In this document: positions 18,090 through 30,116 of the stretch, one piece after another | Numbering within the stretch: the stretch's first letter is position 1 | Layout of the letters: each line of letters opens with the position of its first letter | Source of the DNA: Rickettsia rickettsii | GTDB lineage: Bacteria > Pseudomonadota > Alphaproteobacteria > Rickettsiales > Rickettsiaceae | Reading direction: 5' to 3' | Assembly: GCF_001951015.1 (NCBI RefSeq) | Contig: NZ_CP018914.1 | Location: forward strand, 1-64,000 | DNA: 64,000 bases | Translations under genes and position numbers: made by a program | The notes under the pieces: generated by a model | The model's database searches: none | The model's input: only the letters and a program-made list of their open reading frames with translations | What the model was told of the DNA's origin: nothing

Positions 18090-19990
18090 TTACGTACATT
18101 CCTTTTTATTGCAAAAGATAAGTATAATAGGGCTTTTTTTAAAATCTTTATTAATCGTTATTAAGCTCCCGCGGCACTTAGATTTATAATTGAGATTAAT
18201 ATGAATTTCGGCTTTCTCACAATGATTATCTTTATTAATGACAATTTTTTGTCCGTAGTTGGTTAAAAAATATTATTCTCTAAAGGTAACACCATACTAT
18301 CTTTTTGTCCAAACCAATTAGCCCAGTAAGTTCTATTGAAAGCAGGTATTTTATCAGCATGTATTACTAGTTTATTTTCTCTATCTTTAACGCCTACCGC
18401 CATATGATTTGCATCAAATATTAATTCCGGCTTTGGGGAGTAGGACATAAATATAAAAGATATTGCCATGATTGCAAGACCAAGCAAACGCCAAGCAGTT
18501 TTCCATATACAAAGCCAAAAAAGCCGAATAAAAAAGAGTAATATGCTGAAATTGGTAATATAACCGAAATACTATACAGCAGCCGGTAAACTATTAAAAT
18601 AGGCGGCTGATTTTATTATTATATCAATAAAGAATCCCATAAGCTTTAGGATATAGTTATCAAACCCGATCATGGTAAAAGGCAGAGATAACAAAGCAAG
18701 AGGCATAAGAAAAAATGACGTTATCGGAACGACAATGAGGTTAGTTGGTACTGAGTAAGTAGCAAATATAAAGAATTGATTAATTACTACAGGTGCCGTT
18801 ATGATGCTTGCTAAGAAGCTTGAATAAATATTTGAGGCTGTATAAAATTTTACTGCTCCAAAAATGCCTTTCTTTTCTCCAAGTAACCATGAATTCTTTA
18901 AGTAAAATTCATAACCGACAACAAGCGATAATACGGCGATAAAAGATAATTGGAAACTTGGATGAAAAATATATTCGGGATTTAACGATAATATTATAAA
19001 AGCCGCAATTGCAAGTGAATTAAGGGGAAAGCAAGAGCGTCCGATAAATATAATACCGTAAATAAAAATTGCAGCAGTAATAAAAGCTCTAGTCGCTGCT
19101 ATTTGCATACCGCTTAGTTCTAAATAACCAAAGCTTCCTATTAGCGAACAATAAGCAGAGATTAATTTTATATTGAAATTATATGCCAAATAATTTGAAA
19201 GATTTAATAAAAACCTTGTAGTAAGGAAAATAATCATCACAACTAAAGATAGATGTAATCCTGAAACACAAAGCACGTGTGATATACCGTTTTGCCTCAT
19301 ATCCTGCATTATTTGCCTGTTTAAACCTTTTGTCTTGCCAAGTAATATTGCAGCTGCAAAATTCCCTTTATCTTTTCTATTAAATTATTATAAATATAGG
19401 AACGCACTCTATAAATAAAACTATCAAAATTTGTTTCATTACGTTCTATAATTTGCGGCTCAGACATCGCATAGCCGTTTGCTCCAATATCCTATAGATA
19501 AGCGTAAAAGCCAAAATCATAACCCCCGGGTAGTATACTATTTTGTGGCTTATAGAGCTTAGTAAGCAAAGTAATTCGGTTATTTACCCTAATTTCTTGT
19601 ATATATTTTTTCGGTATACTAATTTTTAACTTTTTGTAAGTTACGATTAATTTTTTCTATCTTTATGCGACTTAATACTACTTATCCTCCTATAATAGTC
19701 GGTTTTATCGATTCTATTTTACCGCTAATTGTTTATAAAGCATTTCGCTATGTAAATTTGTTACATGATATTCAGAGATGAATATGCCAAAAATAAAAGC
19801 AATAATCATTCAGTAAGTAAATTGTAAAAATATATTAGAATTTCTAGTAAAGGTTAATATTAAACAAACACAAAAAATGAAAAAAATTGTTGTCAATGGA
19901 AACTCAAAATCAAGCGAAAAATAAACAATAATACCGTAAATAAAACTAACAAAATACCAAATATTTAAATTATTATACTCTGTTTCCAAA
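18090..19990 (-). pseudogene. comEC: ComEC/Rec2 competence channel protein, broken
   Basis: ComEC forms the inner-membrane channel for DNA uptake. The core competence domain reads well at 18572-19309: GISHVLCVSGLHLSLV and many hydrophobic helices. Upstream, ILPGGYDFGFYAY and GANGYAMSEPQIIERN are in a frame with stops near 19492. Downstream, the C-terminal part (INKDNHCEKAEIHINLNYK) ends at 18090-18092. Frameshifts near 18260, 18490-18570 and 19310-19370 and several stops make it non-functional. The 5' limit near 19990 is approximate because the first membrane segments are degraded. Confidence 0.85.
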
Positions 19991-20119
19991 GTTATTTTAA
20001 AATATCGCAGTGTTTCCTATCAAAAGTTAAAAATACATTATACGTTATATCTGTTATATTTTCAATCATTAGAACAAAATTCTCTTGTAATTATAAGTTA
20101 AGATAAATTAACAAATATA

Positions 20120-20148
20120 TTGCTTTTTATTAACTTATTTATTACAAT
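20120..20148 (+). promoter_or_regulatory. Candidate sigma-70-type promoter of sca1
   Basis: TTGCTT (20120-20125), a 17-base spacer, then TACAAT (20143-20148). It lies 38 bases before the ATG of sca1 in a very AT-rich spacer. Confidence 0.5.
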
Positions 20149-20388
20149 ATGTACATGAAATTTTAATTTAAATTGAGATATTTGTAATGAATAAGTTAAC
20201 AGAACAACATTTACTAAAAAAATCAAGATTTTTAAAATATTCTCTGCTTGCCTCTATTGCAGTAGGAGCTGCAATACCTTTTGAGGGTATGGCGATGAGT
20301 AAAGAAGCATTTCGTATCGATCTCAGTAATAAATTGTTGAATCACGTGTCACAATTAAAAGGACACAAAGATACGACAAATACCCCGC

Positions 20389-20410
20389 AGCAGATAGGAA
20401 GCAGATAGGA
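20389..20410 (+). repeat. 11-bp tandem duplication that frameshifts sca1
   Basis: AGCAGATAGGA occurs twice without a gap (20389-20399 and 20400-20410). The second copy puts a TAG in the sca1 frame at 20406-20408. The distance between the two open frames minus 11 is a multiple of three. Confidence 0.93.
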
Positions 20411-23400
20411 ACAGTAATTGTACCGGAACCAGAAATAAACACATATACTCCATCTGAAATAAGAGAAATGAAAATATCTAACAAACCTAAGGCATCTAAT
20501 CCATTAAAAGATGTTCCTATAGAGGATCATTATAAAGTGGTAGCACGTAGTAAGTCTGATGTCGGGAAAGCAAGAAAAGTACGACCAATTACTAGACGCA
20601 AAACATTTGCAGGCATTGAAAAAACAAAACAAAGTCAAAATACTTATACTCCTGAATCGACAGAACAAATGCCTCAAAAACCAGAGATTATAATAACAGC
20701 GTCTTCGCCTACTGTTAGCCCAGCTTCAAATAGTTTTATCACTGCACCTAATACACCAAATACTACCCTGATATCACCTGAACATTATACTACGGCACCT
20801 GGTACTCCATCATCAACACCGGTGACTCCGTATCAGCCTACTTCAGATTCTAAACCAAATGATAGTTTAGGAGCTAATACACCACCAAACACAAACTCAA
20901 AGGCAGCACGAAGATTATCGTTTAGCAGTAGCGACCCGCAACAACAGGCAGTGCAATCTAGCTCACAGGTTAAATCAGAAGTTCCTCCGAAGCCAACATT
21001 TGTACCGTTGCCTATAAAAAAAGGCAGTACTGAAATTGTAGCAGGAATGGTAAGTAATATATCACGCGTTAATGAGATGATAGGAATCAAGTTAGCTGAA
21101 GTAACACAGGCTATTAAAGATACCACAGGTAAAAAAGATAAAGAACGATTGCAGAAGTTGTATAGGCAGCTAACTTCAACACAAAAAACAACAGAAGTAC
21201 TCAAGTCAAGAGCTGAAGAGATAGAAACAAAAATCAAAATAGGTAAAAATAAAGATAAAATAAAGAAACTTGAAAAAGAGTTAACAAGTAAAAACAATAA
21301 AGCAGATAGATTATTTCAGAAAATAGAAAAAATAGATATTCCAGCAAATAAAGTTTCGATAAAATCGCAGGAAACAGTTCCGGTTACAACGGCGTCAACT
21401 GAAGTTAGTGCGTTTCAAGCACAGCAAGCAAGAATTAATGAGGCTCGGCAAAGTATATTTAATAAAAATAAATCAAGCGGAGATAATGCAAGAAAAAGTA
21501 ATGCTGGAACAAAAAGAGAAAAGAAAAAACAAGAAGCACAAAAGCAGTTATCAGAAATAAAGAAACAAGAAAAAGCTGTAAAAACGGCATCAGATAAAGC
21601 TAAAGAAGTAGCTGCTAGTGCAAAAGAAGAAACAAGTAGAACTGCATTACGAGCCATGCAAGATAAAATGAATGGTGATTCTGAACAATTAAATAAGATA
21701 GAGGAAAATCTAAAGTTATTAACTCCTGTTGTTTATAATAGTTCTACCGGTCCTACTTATAAGCAGTCGCCAAAAGCAAAGCCAACTATACCATTAAGTC
21801 ATGGGGTTCAGAGAATTTTAGGTGAACAACCAGAGGATGAAGAGGGGTACTTAGTGCCAATAAAAGTTCAGCAGCAACCTTATACAGTAATGTTGCCGAA
21901 TCAAGAAATAGAGGACCCTATTCCAAGTCATTCAAAAGATATTTATGAGGCTAAGGTTTCACAATACATTAATTATTTGAATAGAATACAGCCAAATCAG
22001 TCAAATCAAGCTCAAATAGATAGTGTAATAGATAGTTTAGCAACAGAAATGAGAAAGTTTAGTGCGGATCAATTTAGTCAAAAATTAGATGAGATTGCAC
22101 ATCTTGCCGGTATAAAGGCATATGAAGGTTTGTTCGAGAAATTATATGAAATTCAGCAAGCTAGAATTCCAGAAACTCAAAAAGTATATGAGCAAGCGGA
22201 AATATCTCAGTCTTATGCAGAGTATGAAGAGAATTCAAGAAAAAGCAGTACTCCAGTATTATCACCCTCGTCTTCAGCTAAAAGTGTAATATCATCAAAT
22301 TTTGAAGAAAAATCAGCATTGTTACAAACCACAACTACAGATGAAAGCTTGAGATCTGACAACAATTGGAAAAATTCTGCACCATATTCTTCAAGTCCAA
22401 CGCTTAATAAAAGAGGATTAGAATATTTAGATTTAGCTGGCGACGCGTTCGTTCAGAATCTAAAACAATCTGATACGTTAACTATAGAAACTCTTGATTT
22501 AATAACGCCAACACAAAATACAACTGTTGCTAAAAGTGACTCATCGAGGAAAAATAATGTAAGTGGAAGTATTCCGGAGATACAACAACTGCAATCAGAA
22601 AAAATGCGTACAGAAACTTTAGGTGTGCAGGATGATCTAGGGCTAGATTTACATTATGCACCTCAAGAAACTTTAACTGAAGAAAGTACCTATTTAGTTT
22701 CTAGTAAGAAAAAACAAGGTAATATAATAAAGAGAGCTGTATCAAAAGTAGAGTCAATTTTGCACACAAATTATTCAGAGAACAGAAAAAGGAAAAGAAA
22801 TGGAGAAACCTCAAAGCAAAGAACAGTAGATCAAGAGGGAGAATTTGGCCACGCTTGGGGAAATGAGAATCATAAGGAGTCTAGTTTAAGTGTAGTTAGT
22901 GGATTCACAAAAAAGGCAACTCAGCTTATAAGCCTTTTAGATGCAAAGAGAACCGCAATACTGCAAACAACCAGTCCTTCACAACGAAAATCACTTAGTT
23001 TAGTTTTACAGGAAATAGAAAATGATTACCGAGAAGCAATTAAAATCTCTCAAGAATTACAGCAGGTATTAATACGCAAACCGGAAGATATAAAAGCTTA
23101 TAATGCAAAAGCAGAAAAAAAATTGGATGCTATTAAAAGCAGAGCAGATAAACACTTTGATAATATAGAAACAGATGTAGATATTGGATTTAATCCAAAT
23201 GGGGGAAATAGTCATTCTATGCCGACTGCTAATATGGATAGCTTACCAAAAAATTTAGCTGTAACCCCACCTATAAATGTAGGGTCACTATATAACTCTC
23301 CGCAAGCTCAACAATTTCGAGAAGATCATAAAAATATTATAATAAATGATAGATCACAAGGTAGACTAAATTTGGTTGATAGTACTATTACAAAAGGTAC

Positions 23401-24412
23401 ACAGCCATTATCTAATTTATCTACTATATATGAGTCGGTTAGTGATGAGAATTTAGCATCAGAAACAATATATAAGACAGAGCAACCTAAGCCATCTATA
23501 AGTTACACGAATACTAGTAAACGAAAATTACCTATACCATTATTCAGAAGTGCCGAGCTTGATAAGAAATTAGAGTATTTAGATTTAGAAGATAAACTAT
23601 TAGAAGTAGAGGAAGCTAGAATAGTTAAGGAAAAGCAAGCTATTGCCAAATTGAATCAATATCAAGATCCAGAAAACCTAGAATTTAAGCGGTTAGCTAT
23701 GGAAGCACTAGACTTATCTTTAAAAGAATCACAATTAAAAGCAAAAAGGAAAGCCATAGGAGCAGAATTTTCTTTAAATGAAAAGTCTTCAAGCACAGAT
23801 GTATCAATACGTTCCTATTCAATTGATGACATAAGCAGTGTACTTAGTGGTGCAGAATCAAATCTATCCCGTTCACCTTCGGTTAGTGGCTTAGAGGATT
23901 TAAACAATATGCAATTAGGGGAATTAAAATCTAAAAAGGAATTGGAGTTAGATACTTTAAATAAAGAAAAGATTTGGTTAGATCTAGATACTGAATCTAA
24001 ACCTAAGGTAACTGAGAGTAAGCCGGTATTTTCATGTTCATCTTCAGTTGGTAGCATAAACAGCTTCTCTAATGATGATTTGAGTAGTCGTGATGTTGTA
24101 GCTCCGGTAGATACTCTAAATATAGAAATTAATAAAGATTATGTAGATACCTATATAAGAGTATTAAGCAATAAAATACAAGAAATAGAAGAATTGTCTG
24201 GCTCAAGTTCTAGAAGTGAGGAACTTAATCATATTAAAGAAGCAATGGCTTATATAAGTAATCGTATACAGGATGTAGAGGAATTAGATGAAAAAATGCT
24301 TTTAGTAATAAATTCACAATTACAAGAACATGATGAAAAAATTTCTTCGTTACTTCGCGAAGAAGCTACAGATATTCTTGCTCAGTTATTGCTACAAGAA
24401 ATGTTAGTGTCG

Positions 24413-24586
24413 GATGGTAAATCAGAATCTACCTTACCTGCAGGAGATGAAGAACAAGAAGACACAGAAGTAAGTAGACAATTATCTTCATTACCTGCAG
24501 ATGGTAAATCAGAATCTACCTTACCTGCAGGAGATGAAGAACAAGAAGACACAGAAGTAAGTAGACAATTATCTTCATTACCTGCA
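24413..24586 (+). repeat. 87-bp direct tandem duplication in the sca1 passenger
   Basis: Two adjacent 87-base copies, 24413-24499 and 24500-24586, encode the same 29-residue unit beginning [20 protein letters not shown]. The copies appear identical and the duplication keeps the frame, so it is recent. Confidence 0.92.
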
Positions 24587-25850
24587 CTTGCATCAAGTAA
24601 TGAGAGTGCATTAGCATTAAGTGACGATAGAGAAAAGGAATGTTTAGCATTAGGCGATGGTAGCGAAGATGAAGAAAGTTATGATTCAGGATTTGAAGAG
24701 GAAGAAGAAACAATAGGACAATTATCCGATTCCGATGGGGGTAATCTTAAAATAACGGAAGTTGATAAGGTTATTCCTCTTGAACAGGAAGCAAAAAAAG
24801 AAATGCAAATGCAAATTTCAGAAAACGCTCCTACTTTAAATCAAGCGAAAGTTGTTAATACTATTGTAAATAATATGATTCGTAACAGATTAGATGTGAA
24901 TATGTCTAATAATATGGCAGTGGGAGCCGGTGATGAAGAAGAGTCTCATATAAAAAGAGGTTTGTGGATGCGTGGTATGTACGGCACTAATAATCATGGA
25001 CGCGTTGAGAATATGACCGGTTATAGAGGTACTAACAAAGGTGCTACTATCGGGTTCGATGCTGAAATCGACAATAATATCGTAGGTATAGCTTATAGTA
25101 ATGTTCATTCAGTATTTAAATTTAAAAATAGTAAAAATAATGATAAAGAACTTATTAATAGTCATGTGGTTTCTATTTACGGACAAAAAGAATTACCGAA
25201 GAATTTTGCACTACAAGCTTTAGTATCTGCTTCTAAAAACTTTATTAAAGATAAAACAACTTATTCATATGGTGATACTAAAATTAAAAGTAATGTAAAA
25301 CATCGTAATCATAGTTATAATGCGGAAGCATTACTGCATTATAATTATCTTTTGCAGGGCAAGCTCGTTATTACCCCGAATATCGGCTTAAGATACGGGA
25401 AGTCACGAGATGGGGTATATAATGAAACCGGTGTTAACGTACAAGAAATAGCTCTTACAATGAAAGAGAATAATATATTGTCCGGAATTGTCGGTACTAA
25501 AGTCACAGTACCTTTAAAAGATGCTCTAAAATTTAATAATTTAGGTCTAACATTCCAAGGAGCGGTAGAACATAATTTTAAAGAGAAAACCCAAAGAATA
25601 AATAGAGTTGTTAAAATATTTGATAATACATTCAAACATAATTATCTAATACCGAAGCAACCGAAAACATCCTATAATTTAGGAACGGGTATTATAGGCA
25701 GTATCAAAAATACTACTATTTCGTTGGATTATAATTATTATCTAAATAAACATTATAGAAGTCATCAAGGTAGTGTTAAGCTTAAGGTAAACCTATAATT
25801 TTTATACTTGCAATATTTGCAAAGGTGTTATATAAAACTTCTAACTTAAT

Positions 25851-25880
25851 GTCATGCCGTGGTCATAGCCACGGTATGAC
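25851..25880 (+). terminator. Hairpin after sca1
   Basis: GTCATGCCGTGG and CCACGGTATGAC form a 12-bp stem with a six-base loop, 53 bases after the sca1 stop. There is no clear T-run, and the GTCAT ends resemble the palindromic repeat cores, so it may be a repeat serving as a terminator. Confidence 0.5.
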
Positions 25881-25907
25881 TAACTATATTGCTTACTTTA
25901 AAATTAA

Positions 25908-25982
25908 GGCCCCTTCGTCTAGCGGTTAGGACACCACCCTTTCACGGTGGGAACACGGGTTCAAGTCCCGTAGGGGTCACCA
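25908..25982 (+). tRNA. tRNA-Glu (anticodon TTC)
   Basis: The 75 bases fold as a tRNA: acceptor GGCCCCT with AGGGGTC, anticodon stem CCACC/GGTGG with loop containing TTC, T-arm CGGGTTCAAGTCCCG, and an encoded CCA. Confidence 0.97.
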
Positions 25983-26049
25983 TTCTATATTTTCCTATAA
26001 TATAAGATCTTAAATAATCAAAACTATAAAGCACCACCCTACCGACTTT

Positions 26050-28705
26050 GTCCATGGGTTATTTAGTTTACATGCTTATATGGATTCTACGGAAAATGAT
26101 ATTGTAGAGTTTGCTGTAGAAAAAGAAAATAATGAAAAGGTCAAAACCCGAAATGAACAATTAAAAGACTGGAGCCTGAAATAGGTAGATATTACGCAGT
26201 AGCATATGTAAATGAAAAAGTAAAACAAATTGTACTTACCTATCGAGGTACTACATTTGAAAAATTAGATTTGCTCAAAACTAATTCACCGTTTAAAGCT
26301 CATTTTAAAAGTATTTTAGGTGGACAGATAGTGACCAGCAAGCGGCCGCATATGAAGCTACAAAGGAGATTACCAAATATGCTGAAGAGAATAATTATAA
26401 TTTATCTTTCACAGGTCATTCTTTAGGTGTATGGCTCGCAGAGCTTAGTTTATATTTTGCTCATAGAGATTTTCATTATCCAAAAGCAAAGGCAATCACA
26501 TTCGATAGCCCGGGTTAGCTACAGAAAATCTTTAGTCGCAGATGTATGTATAGCCATGAAACTACCTTTGACGTAAAAATTTTAAATATAACAACTTATT
26601 TATCAGCTCCAAATTTTGTAAATGTCTGTAATCCGCATATTAATAAAGCACTTGATATTTATTACCTTTAGCAAGCAATCTAATATATAAAAATGCTACT
26701 GCAACGACATTTGGAAGCTTCTTAGAGGTAATCGATCAGCTTATAAACGGTAATATTGCAACCGGACAATTTTTAGATGTTTATAAGCATTTAGAAAATA
26801 ATGCCGCACAAGGTCGCCCATCAAAAGAGATCATAACCCCTTAGGGAACATTTGAACTTTCTTACAAAGGTCATTATCGTATAAAATAGATATAGCAAAT
26901 ACAAATAATAAGGGCAGTAGTGATTGGTATCTAGCACAGTTGAGCAAATTGAGTATAGATAAAAAAGAAATACCAAATTTAATAAAACAATAGTTAAAAG
27001 TAATAAAAGAACTATATGAACCTCAATATTGCAAATATTATATCTTTACAAACTTACCTAAAGTTAAAGTAGATGACTTAAGAGAGCAAATTTTAAGGTT
27101 AATTGAAGTTATAATTTGATTGTCCATAATGAAATATTACAACAAATAGAAGAAACTTTAAACGAAAAACGATTTGTAACAATTAGTGCTTTCGCTGGAG
27201 CCGGTAAAACCACTCTAGCTATAAAATATGGAGATAGACAAACACAAGCGAAAAAGAAAATAGTACGTTTTATTAACGTAGATTCTGCAGACAAAGTCCT
27301 TGAAGCATATAGACAACTTGTTAAAGAATTTACTATTTACGTAATAGATGAAAAGGAAGAAAACATAATAAGATTAGTCCATGAGAGGATTGCTAATTTA
27401 AATTCAGCTATATTATTTATTTTTGATAATGTTGAAGATCATAAAGATATAGAGCCTTATCTTAACAGTATAATTAATATACTTAATGATAAGGCACAAG
27501 TGATAATTACTACTAAAAATAATAATTTAAGTGATGATATAGAAAATATTATATTAGTAGAGTCTTTTAGTAAAAAAGAAGCGATATTATATTTAAAGAA
27601 ATCTCTAAAAAATAGATTAAACAAGAAAGATATTGATAAATTAGTAGAAGACTTTGGTAGTAACGATGCTGCATCACCTTATAGGCTATCTAAAGCAGTA
27701 GCATATTTAAAAGCAAATAAATTACTTAAAGTAAATGATTACATTAATTACTTTAAAAATAGCAAAGATGATCATATAGAAACCGTTTTATTACTACAAT
27801 TATTAGAAAAATCACCTTTAGCTTGGCAGATATTTTACAATATTCTGCAGATTTAGACCCTGAGTTTATTAGTATAGAGATTTTCGAAGAATTATTTTTA
27901 ATAGATAAAGAAAAGCTACAAGAACCTATAAAAAGGTTAGAAGCATTATCGATAATGAATCTAACATACCAAAATAGACAAGCCGGCTTACAATTACATA
28001 GATTAATGCAATTTATAACAAAGCAATATATAAATAAAATAAAGAACATGCGATAGATGAAAAAGAGATTTATACAAGACTAGCAGAAATCTTAGATGAT
28101 TTATTTCCAATATTAACAGGTGTTCCAAGTGAAGACTGGGAAAATTCTAAAATATTTTATCCCCATGTAGTAAAAATATTAAATGATGATATTGAAATGG
28201 ATAAATGTAGAAAGGCAAATTTATATCAAAAAATGGGTTATTATAATGAATATATATTATGTAAATTTGAAGAATCGTTAAAATATTATAAGAAAGCTTT
28301 AAAAATCGATCAAGAATTAGTTCATCCTTCTTTTATTGCTAGCTCTCTTAATAATATCGGAGTGATTTATGAAAATTAGATAATACATACGAAGCTATAG
28401 AGTTCTATAAACAATCTTATTTAATGTACGTCAAACTTTAGGTTTAGGTCACTACAAGGCTAAAAACTTATCTCAAAAAAATTGCACCAGAATTTATAAA
28501 AAATAATGAAACTAGGGAGTTTATATTATAAAGAGGCGATTTTGAGGAAGTTACATTAGAAATTAAACAAAAAATACAAAAGAATGTTTTAAATAAAATA
28601 TATATTAATGTTGCTAAAGATAAGTGGAATAGTAAGTTCTCAATCTTAGGAAGGATATGTGTTAATGATGAAACAATTTTAAATAAATTGCTAGCTAGTG
28701 GTTAG
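26050..28705 (+). pseudogene. Decayed lipase / NB-ARC NTPase / TPR protein (NLR-like STAND architecture)
   Basis: Read across frames, three modules follow in order. First is a class 3 lipase-like alpha/beta hydrolase (IVLTYRGTTFEKLD, then nucleophile elbow GHSLG at 26414-26428, then AITFDSPG). Second is an NB-ARC/STAND NTPase (27116-27856) with Walker A GAGKTT near 27197-27214, Walker B ILFIFDNVED and the sensor-like VIITTKN. Third is a TPR region ([19 protein letters not shown], then [11 protein letters not shown]). The end is the TAG at 28703. At least eight lesions (stops at 26181 and 26517, frameshifts near 26330, 27115, 27830, 28050 and 28380) kill it. The 5' limit is approximate. In other organisms such layouts belong to NLR-like sensors and some phage-defence NTPases; its former role here is unknown. 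Confidence 0.72.
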
Positions 28706-28710
28706 TGTGG

Positions 28711-29205
28711 CTATGTAGCTTTATCCTCATCCTGAGGAAAATAAGATTTATCCATTAAATTTTTAGCAATGTTGCTTTCTGAAAGCTTAACTGATTGAAA
28801 ATATTCGGATACAAGTTTTATCACTTCATCACAAAATTCATCTTGTAGCTCTTTACTTGCGGTTGATTTTTGGTTTTGCATTAACTGTATAGCATCAGAT
28901 TTTTTATGCTCTAAAAATTCTTCAATTTCTTTAGTTTTTTCTTGAATGATTTTCTTGGTAACTTCATTACTTTCTTCTATCAGTTGAGAGCGTAAAGTTT
29001 CTAATTTCTTTATTTGTGCGTTGGTGTGTTTAAAGAGCAAAGCAGCATCTTCTTTTAACTTTTCAGCTTGTAGAACTTTTTCTTGGACTTCTAAAATCTT
29101 AGCATCTAAAGAATTTAAAATGGCTTTTTTTGCCGGTCTATAAACTAAATATAAAAAAATTATAAAACTAACGGCAAGCCAGAAGCTCTCATCTAGGAAA
29201 TTCAT
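28711..29205 (-). CDS. atpF: ATP synthase F0 subunit b
   Basis: Subunit b is half of the peripheral stalk that ties F1 to subunit a. The 164-residue protein has one N-terminal membrane helix ([15 protein letters not shown]) and a long charged helix rich in K and E. Its ATG overlaps the b' gene's last base region (29205 shared). It is the last gene of the F0 operon and ends 5 bases from the convergent STAND-like pseudogene. Confidence 0.92.
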   Translation of the reverse strand: MNFLDESFWLAVSFIIFLYLVYRPAKKAILNSLDAKILEVQEKVLQAEKLKEDAALLFKHTNAQIKKLETLRSQLIEESNEVTKKIIQEKTKEIEEFLEHKKSDAIQLMQNQKSTASKELQDEFCDEVIKLVSEYFQSVKLSESNIAKNLMDKSYFPQDEDKAT

Positions 29206-29678
29206 TATTTTACTTTTATATTTTGTAGTAAATTCATATCTGCTTTAGTGTCAACTATTTTTTCAATAATATTAACGGCAAGCTTTATGATTGCTGCGCT
29301 TTTATTAGTTCTAAATTGCTTAGCAGCTAAATTTATATCTTCAATGTTTTGATTTATAGCGTTTTTTAAATCTTGCTCCAGATTCTTTTTTTTAATTAAA
29401 AATTCTGATTCTAAAGAGTCTATTTTTTCTTTTGTTAGTCTATCTATTTCAGCATTTGTTTTGTCTATTTCCTCGTTATAATATTTATTTAGCTTTTCTA
29501 CTTCTATGGTCAATGTATCGGCTTGTGTAATATTATCTTGAATATTTGTCTGTCTATTATTAAAAATTTCTTCAGCTTTTGGAGTTATAAATTTATAAAC
29601 AAAGATATACAATAAGCCGAAAGTAACGATAAGCCAAAAAATTTGTGAATAATAGGTAGCAATATCAAATTGAGGCAT
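29205..29678 (-). CDS. atpF': ATP synthase F0 subunit b'
   Basis: This is the second, divergent b-type subunit (157 aa), as found in alphaproteobacteria and photosynthetic bacteria. The N-terminus [20 protein letters not shown] places the membrane helix after a short lead, and a coiled-coil region follows. It lies between atpE and atpF, which supports a b/b' heterodimer stalk. Some annotations call it atpG or atpX. Confidence 0.9.
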   Translation of the reverse strand: MPQFDIATYYSQIFWLIVTFGLLYIFVYKFITPKAEEIFNNRQTNIQDNITQADTLTIEVEKLNKYYNEEIDKTNAEIDRLTKEKIDSLESEFLIKKKNLEQDLKNAINQNIEDINLAAKQFRTNKSAAIIKLAVNIIEKIVDTKADMNLLQNIKVK

Positions 29679-29696
29679 CTTATTTAAAAATGAATT

Positions 29697-29921
29697 TTAA
29701 GAAAAAATAAGTAACATAGCAATTACAAAGGAAAAAAGTCCCATTGCTTCAGCAAGACCTGCACCGATCAGAGCCATTCTTTGTAAGTTTTCTGTAGCCG
29801 AAGGGTTTCGTGCTATTGAACTAAGTAGAGAGCTAAATATATTACTAACGCCTAAAGCTGCACCGTACATGCCGATAGCCATAAGTCCTGTACCAATAAA
29901 TTTTAAAGAAACCATGTCCAT
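29697..29921 (-). CDS. atpE: ATP synthase F0 subunit c
   Basis: Subunit c forms the proton-driven rotor ring. Two membrane helices are joined by the polar loop SSIARNPSA, and the proton-carrying glutamate is in the second helix ([12 protein letters not shown]58 from this start). The ATG at 29921 gives 74 residues. A GTG at 29933 would add four, but it lies in the purine-rich ribosome-binding stretch (AGTGAG), so ATG is preferred. Confidence 0.95.
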   Translation of the reverse strand: MDMVSLKFIGTGLMAIGMYGAALGVSNIFSSLLSSIARNPSATENLQRMALIGAGLAEAMGLFSFVIAMLLIFS

Positions 29922-29980
29922 AAAAAAACTCACTTTTAATTAATCAAAAAACTTTATCTAATTATCTGTATAATAGGCTT

Positions 29981-30112
29981 TTTGCACAACGAAGCTAATA
30001 AAAAGGAATTTGCAGGCAACACGAAGCACAGAACTGCAGAGTACAAAAAAGTACGTGAGGATTCAAGCATCGGATTGACGTACAAATTACCTTTAGAAGC
30101 AAGTTGTGTAAA
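29981..30112. repeat. Untranslated RPE1 between atpB and atpE
   Basis: This is an RPE1 copy with terminal inverted arms TTTGCACAAC (29981-29990) and GTTGTGTAAA (30103-30112). The GTACGTGAGGATTCAAGC core is also found in cca and tilS. It lies inside the operon transcript but outside both genes, ending 4 bases from the atpB stop codon. Confidence 0.88.
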
Positions 30113-30116
30113 AAGT

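Larger units (their letters stand above)
20187..25798 (+). pseudogene. sca1: Autotransporter surface protein Sca1, frameshifted near its 5' end
   Basis: Sca proteins are type V autotransporters displayed on the rickettsial surface, and Sca1 is implicated in adhesion to host cells. The first fragment (20187-20408) carries a signal peptide with [20 protein letters not shown]. The rest (20468-25798, 1776 codons) is a long Ser/Thr/Gln-rich, coiled-coil-prone passenger with a KKR-rich part near codons 760-780. From about codon 1493 a C-terminal beta-barrel follows ([14 protein letters not shown] to [11 protein letters not shown]). The two parts differ in frame only because of an 11-bp tandem duplication at 20389-20410; removing one copy restores a single frame. 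As it stands, the signal peptide is cut off from the barrel. Confidence 0.85.

Noticed and set aside
20833-21297. 154-codon minus-strand frame opposite sca1
   Set aside because: It is a hydrophobic shadow of the Lys/Ser-rich passenger coding strand, with no motif or ribosome-binding site. The same holds for 21415-21657, 23815-24057, 24516-24713, 24890-25108 and 25345-25635.
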